64,000 nt of DNA from contig JAIQFA010000018.1 in assembly GCA_020073525.1 (NCBI GenBank), forward strand, positions 38,775 to 102,774, read 5' to 3'. Source of the DNA: Terriglobia bacterium (lineage in GTDB: Bacteria; Acidobacteriota; Terriglobia; Terriglobales; Acidobacteriaceae). How positions within the stretch are numbered: position 1 is the stretch's first letter; the number at the start of each line of letters is the position of its first letter. Below are positions 8,839-17,813 of the stretch, piece by piece. Both the position numbers and the translations under genes were made by a program. The notes beneath the pieces were generated by a model, which ran no database searches, had not been told where the DNA came from, and was given only the letters and a program-made list of their open reading frames with translations.

Positions 8839-11800
8839 TCATGCGGCGACGGCTTCCAGTAACATCGCAGCCTGCAGCGCCTTCAACCGCTCGGCATCTA
8901 CGACGCCGGCAACAGCCACCGTGCGGTAGCCACTGAGGTGCAAGTATCGATTTCCTTCTGTATCCACAACCTCCGCATCGAACTTGTCGCTAACGTGGTT
9001 CGGAGTGATTACGGCATATAAGCGGGTATCGACCGACTCCGGCGTTCGCAGTAATGAAGAAACGCAATCAATGTGCTGTGGCAGACCCACGCGTCCCTGT
9101 GCGCCCATCTCCCAGAGCCCGGCAGTTTGGAAGCACAGCTCAATCAAGCGCGGTTCCATTAGCGTTGGCAGCTCGGACGGCAGATGATTTGCGGGCAAGC
9201 CTTTCGTCATCAGCCCGATCATCCGGATTCCGTCCCACCACGCCCGCTCGACAACTTGGTATGCGGGTCCGTGGAAGTAGAGGTGATAGATGTCGGCGGC
9301 TTCGATGATGTGTCCGTTGAGCGAGCCCAACGCCGGCCCGATCTTGGCCAGAAGCATCTGTTTTGTGAGCCGCACCCGGGCGGTGAAGTGCGTGGTCACT
9401 TGCGGCTCGGCTTGATTGGGAAGATTCCGACGACCGGTCAAGCGGCAGTGGGCCACCAGAGCGTCGCCTTGCGGATGGATAGTTGCCTCAACCGCCACCG
9501 CGCGCGGTTCGTTCCGATAGAACTTGAATGGCGCGAGGAAATTTACGTCTTCGATCGACGCGACATGCCAGCCGGGAAGCAGACAGAGCACAGCTTCGGC
9601 GAATGCCTCGATGCCCATGACCCCGGGCAGCACCGGCGTGCCGTCAATTTGATGGTCATGGAGAAATGGTTGAGTCGCCGGGTCGAGCGTGGTTTCGATG
9701 GTGAAGCCATTCTGCACGCTCACGCTCGCGATCTTCCCGATCATCGGTCCTTGCTTTGCTGGCAGCGTGGGAGTTTGCGCGATGGAGGTATCCAGTCCCC
9801 CAGTGGCATCCCACTCGTTCAGCAGAACTCCGAGACGCTGGCCAATAACGATTTCTCCGACACCAGCGGATGTAAGTTCGCGGCGGATCAAAGGAATGCC
9901 CGCCTCTGGCGGCAGCATGTCGATCCTCGCCAGTTCCATCATCTTCGGGATAGAGCCGCGCGTGGCCATGCCGATGCCGCCCCAAGCCGTCCAGTCGATG
10001 ACGATGCCGCGCGTCGCCGGTCGGGTGGTGCGGAAACTCGACGTGATTTTGCACAACAGGTCGTTGGCCGCGCTGTAGTCGGTTTGTCCGGCGTTGCCGA
10101 AACGCCCGGCAATTGAACTGAACGCCACCGTTACCCCGAGGGGCATGCCGCCGATGGCGCGCAGCAGATTAAACCAGCCGTCACTCTTAACGTCGAAAAC
10201 CAAATCGAATTCGCGTTCGTCCTTGTCTGGCAGGAAGTGGCTGCGCTCGGTACCGGCGGCGTGAAGCAGCACGTCGATCCGCCCGCTGCGCTCCCGCACT
10301 TGCTGGATGATTTTGGTCACAGCGTTTGCGTCCGTGAGGTTGACGCTGAAGTAATGCGCGGTACCGCCAGCGCCTCGCACAGCGTCAATCGCACTGCAGG
10401 CTGCCTGTGCTCGCTCCAGCGCTGCCAGCTCTTTTTCCACGAGGGCCGGCGTGGCGCGCTCGCCGCGTGCCTGAATGCGCGCGAAGAGTTCGCGCTTGAG
10501 CCCGTCCTTGTCGGTCACGAAGCGCTTGAGATCTGGATTCGCGGGATCAGGCTCGGGCACCAGATCGAGCAGGTAGAACGTGCCTCCGGAGGCCGTGGCC
10601 AAATCGGCGGTGATCGCCGACACGATACTTCCGGCCGCGCCGGTCACGAGAAAGACGGTGCTGTGATCCAATCGCAAACTGGGCTTGCCAGCTGTGGCCA
10701 GTTGTTCCTGCAGGCCGACCGTCCAGCGCAGTCCTTCTTTGTATCCGATTTCGACGGCGCCCGGATCGCGCAGCGTTTCCTCAATCAGGATGTCGGCAAC
10801 TTCTGACGGCTTTCGTTCCGTTTCAAAGTCGATCACCTTGACCAGAGCGTCCATCCGCTCTCGCTTGTACGTTTTCGTGAAGCCCGCGACCGCGCCGCCT
10901 AACGGCGCTGTCGCTCCGATGTCATCGTAGCCATGTTGACCGCCCAGTCGCGTCGCCGACACGAGGAATGTGCCCGGCGTGGCAACCTGCTCATACAAAA
11001 TGCGCATGGTGGCATACAACGATTTGACACGCACCCGCAGGGCTTCATGCCAACGGGTCAAGTCCAGATCTCGGAGGTCTCCCTCGTTGTCGAGCGCGGG
11101 CAGCCAGTACACTCCATGCACCGGACCTGCGCCTAGCCAGCTCTTGAGACGATTCACGAGTGCGTCCGTTTCCGGCGCGTTCTCGATGCGGAGAACTGCT
11201 ACACCCATCGTCTGTAACCGTTGCTCAAATACGTCTGCGACGCCAGAGCTGTCCGACATCAGGACCACCCGGCGACCGGACGCCAGAGTCACCCCGGTTG
11301 GCTTGCAAAGGGCAAGGGGCGGGCGCAAGTTGGGAACCGGTACGCGGCGCGGAATACGATTGGCCGCCTCGAAACTGGCGGGGATCGGACGCGCTGCCGG
11401 AATCTGCTGCGGGCTCGGAGCAGGAGCGGGCTCTTGAGTCGAAACGGGCTGCCGGTCGTGAGCGAACTTGATCACGTGGGCCAGGGTAGGGAAGTCGCGC
11501 AGCTTCAGATTCTCATCGCGCGGAATGTGATATGCCGCCCGGATCGCGGCAAACATTTCCGCTTGTTTCACGGTGTCGACGCCGAGGTCAGCCTCGAGGT
11601 CCAGATCCAAGTCCAACATGTCTTTCGGATAGCCAGTCTTCTCAGCCACGATCTCCAGCACCTTCTCCTTGATAGCGTCGTCCGTGGCCGCTTGGGTCGC
11701 AAGCGGCGGCGTGGGAGGTGGCGGCGCGGTGGGAATCGGCTCATTGCTGGTCGGTGACGATGGAGCCGCAGCTACCCCAACTAGATCGGGCCGCTTCTCA

Positions 11801-14800
11801 TACACGAAGCGGATGACGTGCGCTAACGTTGGGTAATCGCGCAGCTTGCGATTCTCGTCGCGCGGAATGCTATAGATCTCGCGGATGGCCGCGAACATTT
11901 CTGCCTGCTTGACGGTATCGACACCGAGGTCCGCTTCGAGGTCCAGATCCAAGTCCAGCATGTCTTTCGGATAGCCAGTTTTCTCCACGACCAGTGCGAG
12001 AATGCGCTCCTTGACAAGTTCGCCGGTGCCTCTTGGCGAGGATGTCACAACGGACGCTGGTTTTTCGGCGACCGCGGCAGTTATCGGAGCCGCGAGTTTG
12101 ACTTCTTCCCTCGCCGCCGCCGGGGTTGCGGCCAAGTCAGGACGTTTCTCATATACGAAGCGGATGACGTGAGACAGCGTGGGGTAGTCGCGCAACTTGC
12201 GGTTCTCGTCGCGCGGAATGTTGTAGATCTCGCGGATGACCGCGAACATTTCCGCCTGCTTGACGGTATCGACGCCGAGGTCGGCTTCGAGATCGAGATC
12301 CAAATCCAACATGTCTTTCGGATAGCCCGTCTTCTCCACCACCAGCGCGAGAATGCGTTCCTTGACCGCATCGCCAGCGACGACTTGCGCCGATGTCGTG
12401 GCGGGCGCTGGTTTGTCAGTGACCACAGCGAGTTTCGGCGTGGCGAGTTTAACTTCTTCCTTCGCGACCGCCGGGGTTGCGGCCAAGTCAGGACGTTTCT
12501 CATATACGAAGCGGATGACGTGAGACAGCGTGGGGTAGTCGCGCAGCTTGCGGTTTTCATCGCGCGCAATGTTGTAAGACTCGCGAATCGCGGCAAAGAC
12601 CTCCGCCTGTTTCACTGTGTCGACACCCAGATCCGCCTCGAGATCGAGATCCAGATCGAGCATGTCTACCGGATAACCGGTTTTCTCGGCCACCAGGCCC
12701 AGAACCTTCTCTTTCACAGGATCGTCCGCCGCCGCCGGTTTTGGCGGCGCCGTAGACGCGGGAACGGCGACTTGAACTTTGAGCGGTTCAGCGACCGCAA
12801 CGGGCGGTGGTGGCGGTGACGTCGGTCTCGTGTCAATGACCGGCTTCGCAGGCGGTGCTTGCGCCGCACGGGGTGGTGCCGTCGTTGCTGTCGTCGCGGC
12901 TCGTGACTCCCGAGCGGTTTCGAATGCCCGGGCAGTTGCCGCTTGATCTCGTACACGTAACGTGCGATGGACTACTTCCAGATCGGAGGCGGGATGGCCC
13001 GCGATGCTCGTCAGCCACGCACTCCACGCGGTGTCATCGGTGATGCGGTAGGCATAGCCCAGAGCATTTGCGCTCGGACGAACCCCGCTCTTCGGCTTGA
13101 TCCAATGCAGCAGCGTCATGCTGATCTGCGAACCAAATCCTGCTCCCAGGTGAATTGCATACTCGACCGGATAGGCGCCACCTTTCGAGAGGTTCAACTG
13201 TCCCAGCTCAGGATCAACTTCCTTGAAATTGGCCACGGGGGGCACGCAGCCGGTTTCTAATGCCTTGACCGCGACGACATCTTCGATGCCGGTGCCCATG
13301 GCGTGGCCGGTGAAGCCCTTGGTGTTGGCGATCACGATGCGATCCGCTGCCTCGCCGAAGACGCGGCGTAGCGCATAGATTTCGGCGGAGGCGCTACCGC
13401 CGCGCGCGGGCGTGTAGGTTTCGTGGGAAACGAAAACTGTCTGTGGCGCGATCTCGCGACGAGAAATGCCGCGCGCTTCGGCCTTGGCAATCAGGGCCTC
13501 CATTACCTGGCCGATGTGCTGGACGTCGAGCCGGGTGCCGTGAAAAGCGCTGTTGGCGGTGACAGAGCTCAACACCTCGCAGATGGGCTGGATGCCGCGT
13601 TCGCGGGTGGCGTCCGTACTCTCGACCACAAGCGCTGCGGCGCCCATGCCGACAATCAACCCGTGCCGCCGGCGGTCGAAGGGAATGGCGGCATCTGCGA
13701 CCGCTTCGTCGGTGGCGGCGGCTCCACTAGCCAGGAAACCGGCGCCCATCCAATCGATCAGATGGTCAGAGGTGACATCGTCAGCCGAGACGACAATCAC
13801 GCGGCTGCACCGCCCGGCATGGATCCAGTCTTCCGCCAGCGATACGGCTTGGGTGGTGCTGGCGCACGCTGAGTTGATTTGAGTGTTGGGACCACGAGCG
13901 CCGATGAATTCGGCAAATTGCGAGTGTCCCATCGACAAGACTCGGAGCAGGAAGCGCCGGTTGAAGACATATGGTTCTTTGTCGATGGCGGCACGTAACT
14001 CCTCGATTCGCCGGCCAATTTCTTGCACAAGATTGGAATGCCCATTCCCCTCGACCGCGCGGCCGAGCAGGCTTTCGAGCGCGGTCAATTGCTCGCGCCG
14101 TTCGTGATCGGCGTAGTAGCGCGACATTTCATCCGCGAGCGAGTCCAGCCCGGGGAAAGCGGAAGCCATAATCACACCGGTATCGTCACGCAAGGACTCA
14201 GGCAATCCCCACCGCTCCGGCAATTGCGTGCCTTTGGTTGTGGTCTTGTAGCGCATGACCAGCGGAATGCCGGCATCGCGCAACGCGTCGAGGCCTGCGG
14301 CAATCGCCAGTTGCGTGACACGGTCGAGAGCGCCGACGCGGTCGGAGGAGATGCCGAATTCATTCTCCAGATCAAAAGCGCCTCCGCGGCCCGCCAGCTT
14401 GATGACGTCCGCGACGTCCGTGATGGTCTCGAACGTAGGCTCTCCGTTCTCGCTCTTCACCAGACGCGTGATGTGCTTGTCGAGCATGGCGCGCCGAAAA
14501 CGTGTCGGGATCGAATCGATAAACTGATCGCCCCGCAGAATGCGGCCGATGTTTCCATCATCGAAGATGCGCTCGGTTCCGGGCAGGCCTAGCGCCGCGC
14601 CCGTGATGACCACAGGGGCAGACGTGGAGCGCCCATTCTGCCCGTGGTAGATTTCGTAGCCGCGATCGAGAACGTCGGCGAACAAACGGCCGAGCTCGTT
14701 GTAGCGAGCGCCATTTGACGGCGCGGCTTGCGTATTGGAGTTGTTTGTCTGCGACGCTGCGACCGCAATTGGTTTTGTATCAGGGTAAAGGGGTTTCGTA

Positions 14801-17733
14801 TCAGGGTATCGCTTTAGCGATACCGCAAATCCATCGAAATCAAGTGCCCCTTTAGGGGCTGAGGTCTCGACCTTTTCAGCAATCCGTTCAGCGTCCGCGA
14901 TCCCGTTCCCCAGCCCCGCCGCATACAGCCCGCACAGCGCCTGGTTGAACGCGACGATATCGCCAACCTTCGGATGATTGGTAAATAACGAAACCACATC
15001 GTTGTGGCCGCCGAGCACATCTTCGGCAAATCCCTGCAAGGCCTTCTTCGGTCCCACTTCGACAAACATGCGAGCGCCAGCATCGTACAGAGTGTGCAAG
15101 CCCTTGACGAACTGCACAGGAGCAGCAACCTGCTGCGTGAGAATGTCGAGCATCTTGGGCACTACATCGGGTCCCATCGGATAAAACTCTCCGTTGGTGT
15201 TGGCGACGATCGGCAAACGCGGCGATTCGAGATGCAAACGCTCCAGAACTTGCCGCAGCGGCTTGCTGGCTCCCGCCACAATCGATGTGTGGAAGGCGTG
15301 GCTGACAACAAGCGAGGACACGTCATAGCCAGCCTTCAGGAAGGCTTCCATGGCTTGCTCGACTGCTTTGCTCCCGCCGCCGATTACCGCCTGATGGTTG
15401 CTGTTAACGTTCGCGATTACAACGTTGCCGTTGATCGCCTTCAGGATGCGTTCGATTTCTTCCAGCGGAGCAAACACAGCGGCCATGCGGCCGTTGTCTT
15501 CCATTGCCACCTGGGTCATGCCGCGCCCGCGAGCGCTGACGGCTTCGAGAGAATCAGTAAAGGGCAGGCCACCGGCTGCGACCAGGGCTCCGTATTCGCC
15601 CAAGCTGTGTCCCATCGTGAAGTCGGGTTTGACACCGTAGGCCGCAAGCAGTCGAGTCATCGCGAGGTCAGTTGCCAGCACGGCTGGTTGAGTAATCGCG
15701 GTTTGTCGCAGATCGTCTTCGGCCTTCGCGACGGCGTTGGCATCGGTTTGGTCGACGAAGATGAACTTGCTGAGCGGCTTGCCGAGCAAGGGCGTCATCA
15801 CGCGATCGGCTTCGGCAAAAGTTTCGGCCACAATCGGCTCCGTCGCTCGGAGCAGTTCGAGCATGTTCACGTACTGCGAGCCTTGACCGGTATACAGGAA
15901 TGCCACCTTGGGAGCCGGACCGTGCCCGCGGAAGATGCCTTGTGCGCGCAGCGCCTTCCACAACGCCGGCTGATTGGCCGCCAGCGCTTTGATTGCGTTG
16001 CCGGTTTTGTCCGCCAGTTCGCTCGCGTTGGCATAGTCGATGGCCACGCGCTCGGGTGCGCGCAGGTCGGATTCAGCCGGGGCAGTTGGCGCCGGGGCTT
16101 GGCCCGCTTTGGCGGATTTCTCCACCGCGCGCAAACGCTCGACGAGCGTAGCGACGGAAGCGGCGCCAATGACCAGCGCACCGCGTAACGGAGCTTTGCA
16201 TTGAGAAAAGGTAGAAGCGCGGGAGACATCTTTCGCATTCATAATCGGCTCTTTCGCTTGCGGAGGTATCTCACTGACCGCAATAAACCGTTTGCCGTTT
16301 CCGTTTAGCCTGCCGGGAATGTATTCCTCAAGCACGGCGTGGAAGTTTGTGCCGCCAAAACCAAAAGCACTCAAACCGGCGCGCCGCACGCCATTCGGAG
16401 GCATCGTCCAAGGTTTCAGTTCGGTATTGACGTAGAGGGGAGAGTGAGCAAAATCGATGTTCGGATTGAGGTGCTCGCAATGCACGCTTGGCGGAAGCAC
16501 TTTATCCCGAAGCGCCAGCGCGGCTTTCAGCAGTCCGGCAGCGCCGGCCGCTCCTTTGAGGTGTCCGAAGTTCGATTTAACCGAGCCGAGCGCCACAGAG
16601 TGCGAGGGGAGATGAGAATTGCTGAGCACGTCGATCATGCTCTGTACTTCCACCACGTCGCCCACGGCGGTCGAGGTGCCATGGCCCTCGATCAACGTTG
16701 CGGTCGCCGGCGATAGTCCGGCATTCTCCCAGGCACGTTCGACAGCGAGTTTTTGGCCGGCCGGGTTAGGCGCGGTGATGCCCTTTCCCTTGCCGTCGCT
16801 CGCTCCGGCCATGCCGCGCAGCACGGCATAGATTTTGTCCCCATCCCGCTCGGCATCAGCCAGACGCTTGAGCAGGAAGATTGCGGTGCCTTCGCCCATG
16901 ACAAAGCCATCAGCCCCTTCGGCGTAAGGACGAGTGCCGGTCGCCGACAGCGCTCCGATCTTGCAGAACTTGACGAAGGTCGAGGCGCCCATGTTGCGGT
17001 CAATGCCGCCGGTGACAGCTACATCGAAATCGTGTGCAACCAAGCCTTCTGCCGCGGAACTGATCGCCGCCATCGCCGAAGCGCAAGCGGCGTCACAAAC
17101 GTAGTTGGGACCGTGGAAGTTGAAAATGTTGGCAATGCGGCCGGCGATGCAGTTCGCCAATTCGCCGGGCATGCTGTCTTCCGTAATTTCAGGAAGCCGC
17201 TTTCCCATCCGGTCGTGTAATTCACGCGTCATCTCGCGGCGCACCGCTTCTGGCAACGCGGCAAAACTCGCGGTCTCGGCCAGTTCGTGCGCGTATTCCG
17301 GAAAGAGCACGCGCAACACGGTGAAATAATGTCTTTCTCCACCCATAGCGTTGCCCAGAATTACCGCGGTACGATCCGTGTTGAGCGGTCGCTTGGGATA
17401 GCCGTAGTCTTCCAAGGCCGCGCGAGTGCAAGAGATGCCCCATTTTTGCGAACCGTCCATCGCGTCGGCGACGCGCGGCGGGATCGGCAAGCGCCATGAC
17501 ATGGGATCCCACACGTGTTCACGCACCCAGCCGCCGATCTTTGAGTAGGTCTTATCCGGAGCGCTGTGATCGGGATCGTAATAAGAGGCCGGGTCCCAAC
17601 GGTCCGGCGAAACCTCACTGACGCTGTAACGGCTGTTCTTCACGTTTTGCCAGAAAGCGGCGACGTTCGGGGCATCGGGCAGAACAGCTCCCGCACCCAC
17701 GATCGCAATAGCTCGATGCGCGGTGTTTTCCAT
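8839..17733 (-). CDS. Pfa-like multidomain polyketide/secondary-lipid synthase, KS-AT-KS-ACPx4-KR-DH
   Basis: 2964 residues from the ATG at 17733, preceded by AGGAG; the track start adds 21 residues with no ribosome site. KS1 (about 5-440) has DAACAS (Cys near 214), HGTST and GHLKGA. AT (about 610-920) has GHSLGE and SHAFH, the malonyl-type signature. KS2 (about 1035-1550) has NSACAS (Cys near 1288), SHETYT and GFTGHAMG, so it also looks catalytic. Four ACPs centre near 1705, 1821, 1941 and 2054; each reads LGVDTVKQAE, with Thr at the usual Ser position. KR (about 2150-2650) has VTGAAGS and YSAAND. DH starts near 2691 with HQIDGTPVLPG. There is no enoyl reductase or thioesterase. Tandem ACPs and the LDLDLEADLG spacing match PUFA/secondary-lipid synthases. 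A PUFA product is not implied. Confidence 0.9.
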   Translation of the reverse strand: MENTAHRAIAIVGAGAVLPDAPNVAAFWQNVKNSRYSVSEVSPDRWDPASYYDPDHSAPDKTYSKIGGWVREHVWDPMSWRLPIPPRVADAMDGSQKWGISCTRAALEDYGYPKRPLNTDRTAVILGNAMGGERHYFTVLRVLFPEYAHELAETASFAALPEAVRREMTRELHDRMGKRLPEITEDSMPGELANCIAGRIANIFNFHGPNYVCDAACASAMAAISSAAEGLVAHDFDVAVTGGIDRNMGASTFVKFCKIGALSATGTRPYAEGADGFVMGEGTAIFLLKRLADAERDGDKIYAVLRGMAGASDGKGKGITAPNPAGQKLAVERAWENAGLSPATATLIEGHGTSTAVGDVVEVQSMIDVLSNSHLPSHSVALGSVKSNFGHLKGAAGAAGLLKAALALRDKVLPPSVHCEHLNPNIDFAHSPLYVNTELKPWTMPPNGVRRAGLSAFGFGGTNFHAVLEEYIPGRLNGNGKRFIAVSEIPPQAKEPIMNAKDVSRASTFSQCKAPLRGALVIGAASVATLVERLRAVEKSAKAGQAPAPTAPAESDLRAPERVAIDYANASELADKTGNAIKALAANQPALWKALRAQGIFRGHGPAPKVAFLYTGQGSQYVNMLELLRATEPIVAETFAEADRVMTPLLGKPLSKFIFVDQTDANAVAKAEDDLRQTAITQPAVLATDLAMTRLLAAYGVKPDFTMGHSLGEYGALVAAGGLPFTDSLEAVSARGRGMTQVAMEDNGRMAAVFAPLEEIERILKAINGNVVIANVNSNHQAVIGGGSKAVEQAMEAFLKAGYDVSSLVVSHAFHTSIVAGASKPLRQVLERLHLESPRLPIVANTNGEFYPMGPDVVPKMLDILTQQVAAPVQFVKGLHTLYDAGARMFVEVGPKKALQGFAEDVLGGHNDVVSLFTNHPKVGDIVAFNQALCGLYAAGLGNGIADAERIAEKVETSAPKGALDFDGFAVSLKRYPDTKPLYPDTKPIAVAASQTNNSNTQAAPSNGARYNELGRLFADVLDRGYEIYHGQNGRSTSAPVVITGAALGLPGTERIFDDGNIGRILRGDQFIDSIPTRFRRAMLDKHITRLVKSENGEPTFETITDVADVIKLAGRGGAFDLENEFGISSDRVGALDRVTQLAIAAGLDALRDAGIPLVMRYKTTTKGTQLPERWGLPESLRDDTGVIMASAFPGLDSLADEMSRYYADHERREQLTALESLLGRAVEGNGHSNLVQEIGRRIEELRAAIDKEPYVFNRRFLLRVLSMGHSQFAEFIGARGPNTQINSACASTTQAVSLAEDWIHAGRCSRVIVVSADDVTSDHLIDWMGAGFLASGAAATDEAVADAAIPFDRRRHGLIVGMGAAALVVESTDATRERGIQPICEVLSSVTANSAFHGTRLDVQHIGQVMEALIAKAEARGISRREIAPQTVFVSHETYTPARGGSASAEIYALRRVFGEAADRIVIANTKGFTGHAMGTGIEDVVAVKALETGCVPPVANFKEVDPELGQLNLSKGGAYPVEYAIHLGAGFGSQISMTLLHWIKPKSGVRPSANALGYAYRITDDTAWSAWLTSIAGHPASDLEVVHRTLRVRDQAATARAFETARESRAATTATTAPPRAAQAPPAKPVIDTRPTSPPPPPVAVAEPLKVQVAVPASTAPPKPAAADDPVKEKVLGLVAEKTGYPVDMLDLDLDLEADLGVDTVKQAEVFAAIRESYNIARDENRKLRDYPTLSHVIRFVYEKRPDLAATPAVAKEEVKLATPKLAVVTDKPAPATTSAQVVAGDAVKERILALVVEKTGYPKDMLDLDLDLEADLGVDTVKQAEMFAVIREIYNIPRDENRKLRDYPTLSHVIRFVYEKRPDLAATPAAAREEVKLAAPITAAVAEKPASVVTSSPRGTGELVKERILALVVEKTGYPKDMLDLDLDLEADLGVDTVKQAEMFAAIREIYSIPRDENRKLRDYPTLAHVIRFVYEKRPDLVGVAAAPSSPTSNEPIPTAPPPPTPPLATQAATDDAIKEKVLEIVAEKTGYPKDMLDLDLDLEADLGVDTVKQAEMFAAIRAAYHIPRDENLKLRDFPTLAHVIKFAHDRQPVSTQEPAPAPSPQQIPAARPIPASFEAANRIPRRVPVPNLRPPLALCKPTGVTLASGRRVVLMSDSSGVADVFEQRLQTMGVAVLRIENAPETDALVNRLKSWLGAGPVHGVYWLPALDNEGDLRDLDLTRWHEALRVRVKSLYATMRILYEQVATPGTFLVSATRLGGQHGYDDIGATAPLGGAVAGFTKTYKRERMDALVKVIDFETERKPSEVADILIEETLRDPGAVEIGYKEGLRWTVGLQEQLATAGKPSLRLDHSTVFLVTGAAGSIVSAITADLATASGGTFYLLDLVPEPDPANPDLKRFVTDKDGLKRELFARIQARGERATPALVEKELAALERAQAACSAIDAVRGAGGTAHYFSVNLTDANAVTKIIQQVRERSGRIDVLLHAAGTERSHFLPDKDEREFDLVFDVKSDGWFNLLRAIGGMPLGVTVAFSSIAGRFGNAGQTDYSAANDLLCKITSSFRTTRPATRGIVIDWTAWGGIGMATRGSIPKMMELARIDMLPPEAGIPLIRRELTSAGVGEIVIGQRLGVLLNEWDATGGLDTSIAQTPTLPAKQGPMIGKIASVSVQNGFTIETTLDPATQPFLHDHQIDGTPVLPGVMGIEAFAEAVLCLLPGWHVASIEDVNFLAPFKFYRNEPRAVAVEATIHPQGDALVAHCRLTGRRNLPNQAEPQVTTHFTARVRLTKQMLLAKIGPALGSLNGHIIEAADIYHLYFHGPAYQVVERAWWDGIRMIGLMTKGLPANHLPSELPTLMEPRLIELCFQTAGLWEMGAQGRVGLPQHIDCVSSLLRTPESVDTRLYAVITPNHVSDKFDAEVVDTEGNRYLHLSGYRTVAVAGVVDAERLKALQAAMLLEAVAA
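11450..12740 (-). repeat. Tandem repeats encoding four near-identical ACP domains
   Basis: Four units of about 340-360 bp lie in the synthase gene. A roughly 60-bp stretch beginning caagtcaggacgtttctcat is the same at about 12,133 and 12,490. Unit similarity is highest between the two middle copies, as expected from recent duplication or gene conversion. Proline/alanine-rich linkers separate the domains. Confidence 0.85.
14776..14872. repeat. REP-like palindromic element inside the synthase coding sequence
   Basis: Two copies of gtatcagggta, then the palindrome ggtatcgctttagcgatacc, then gcccctttaggggc. The same repeat types occur between genes elsewhere in the window (for example near 44,806 and 51,800). 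Read on the minus strand in frame they give RYPDTKPLYPDTKP and SAPKGA, in the linker between AT and KS2 (about residues 955-985). Confidence 0.75.
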
Positions 17734-17813
17734 GATGACGCTCCTGCTGAAATGAAGAGAGGGTATTCGGCCCCTGGGAGAGCCGGATGCCTGCACAACT
17801 TTTAATGAAACGA

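Noticed and set aside
11450-12740. Near-identical ACP units as a possible assembly collapse or error
   Set aside because: Linkers differ between units and the reading frame is kept; tandem ACPs are normal in Pfa-type synthases. Exact copy number still depends on the reads.
15004-16188. 394-residue plus-strand ORF antisense to the synthase
   Set aside because: It overlaps the AT domain in antisense and has arginine/histidine-rich shadow composition.
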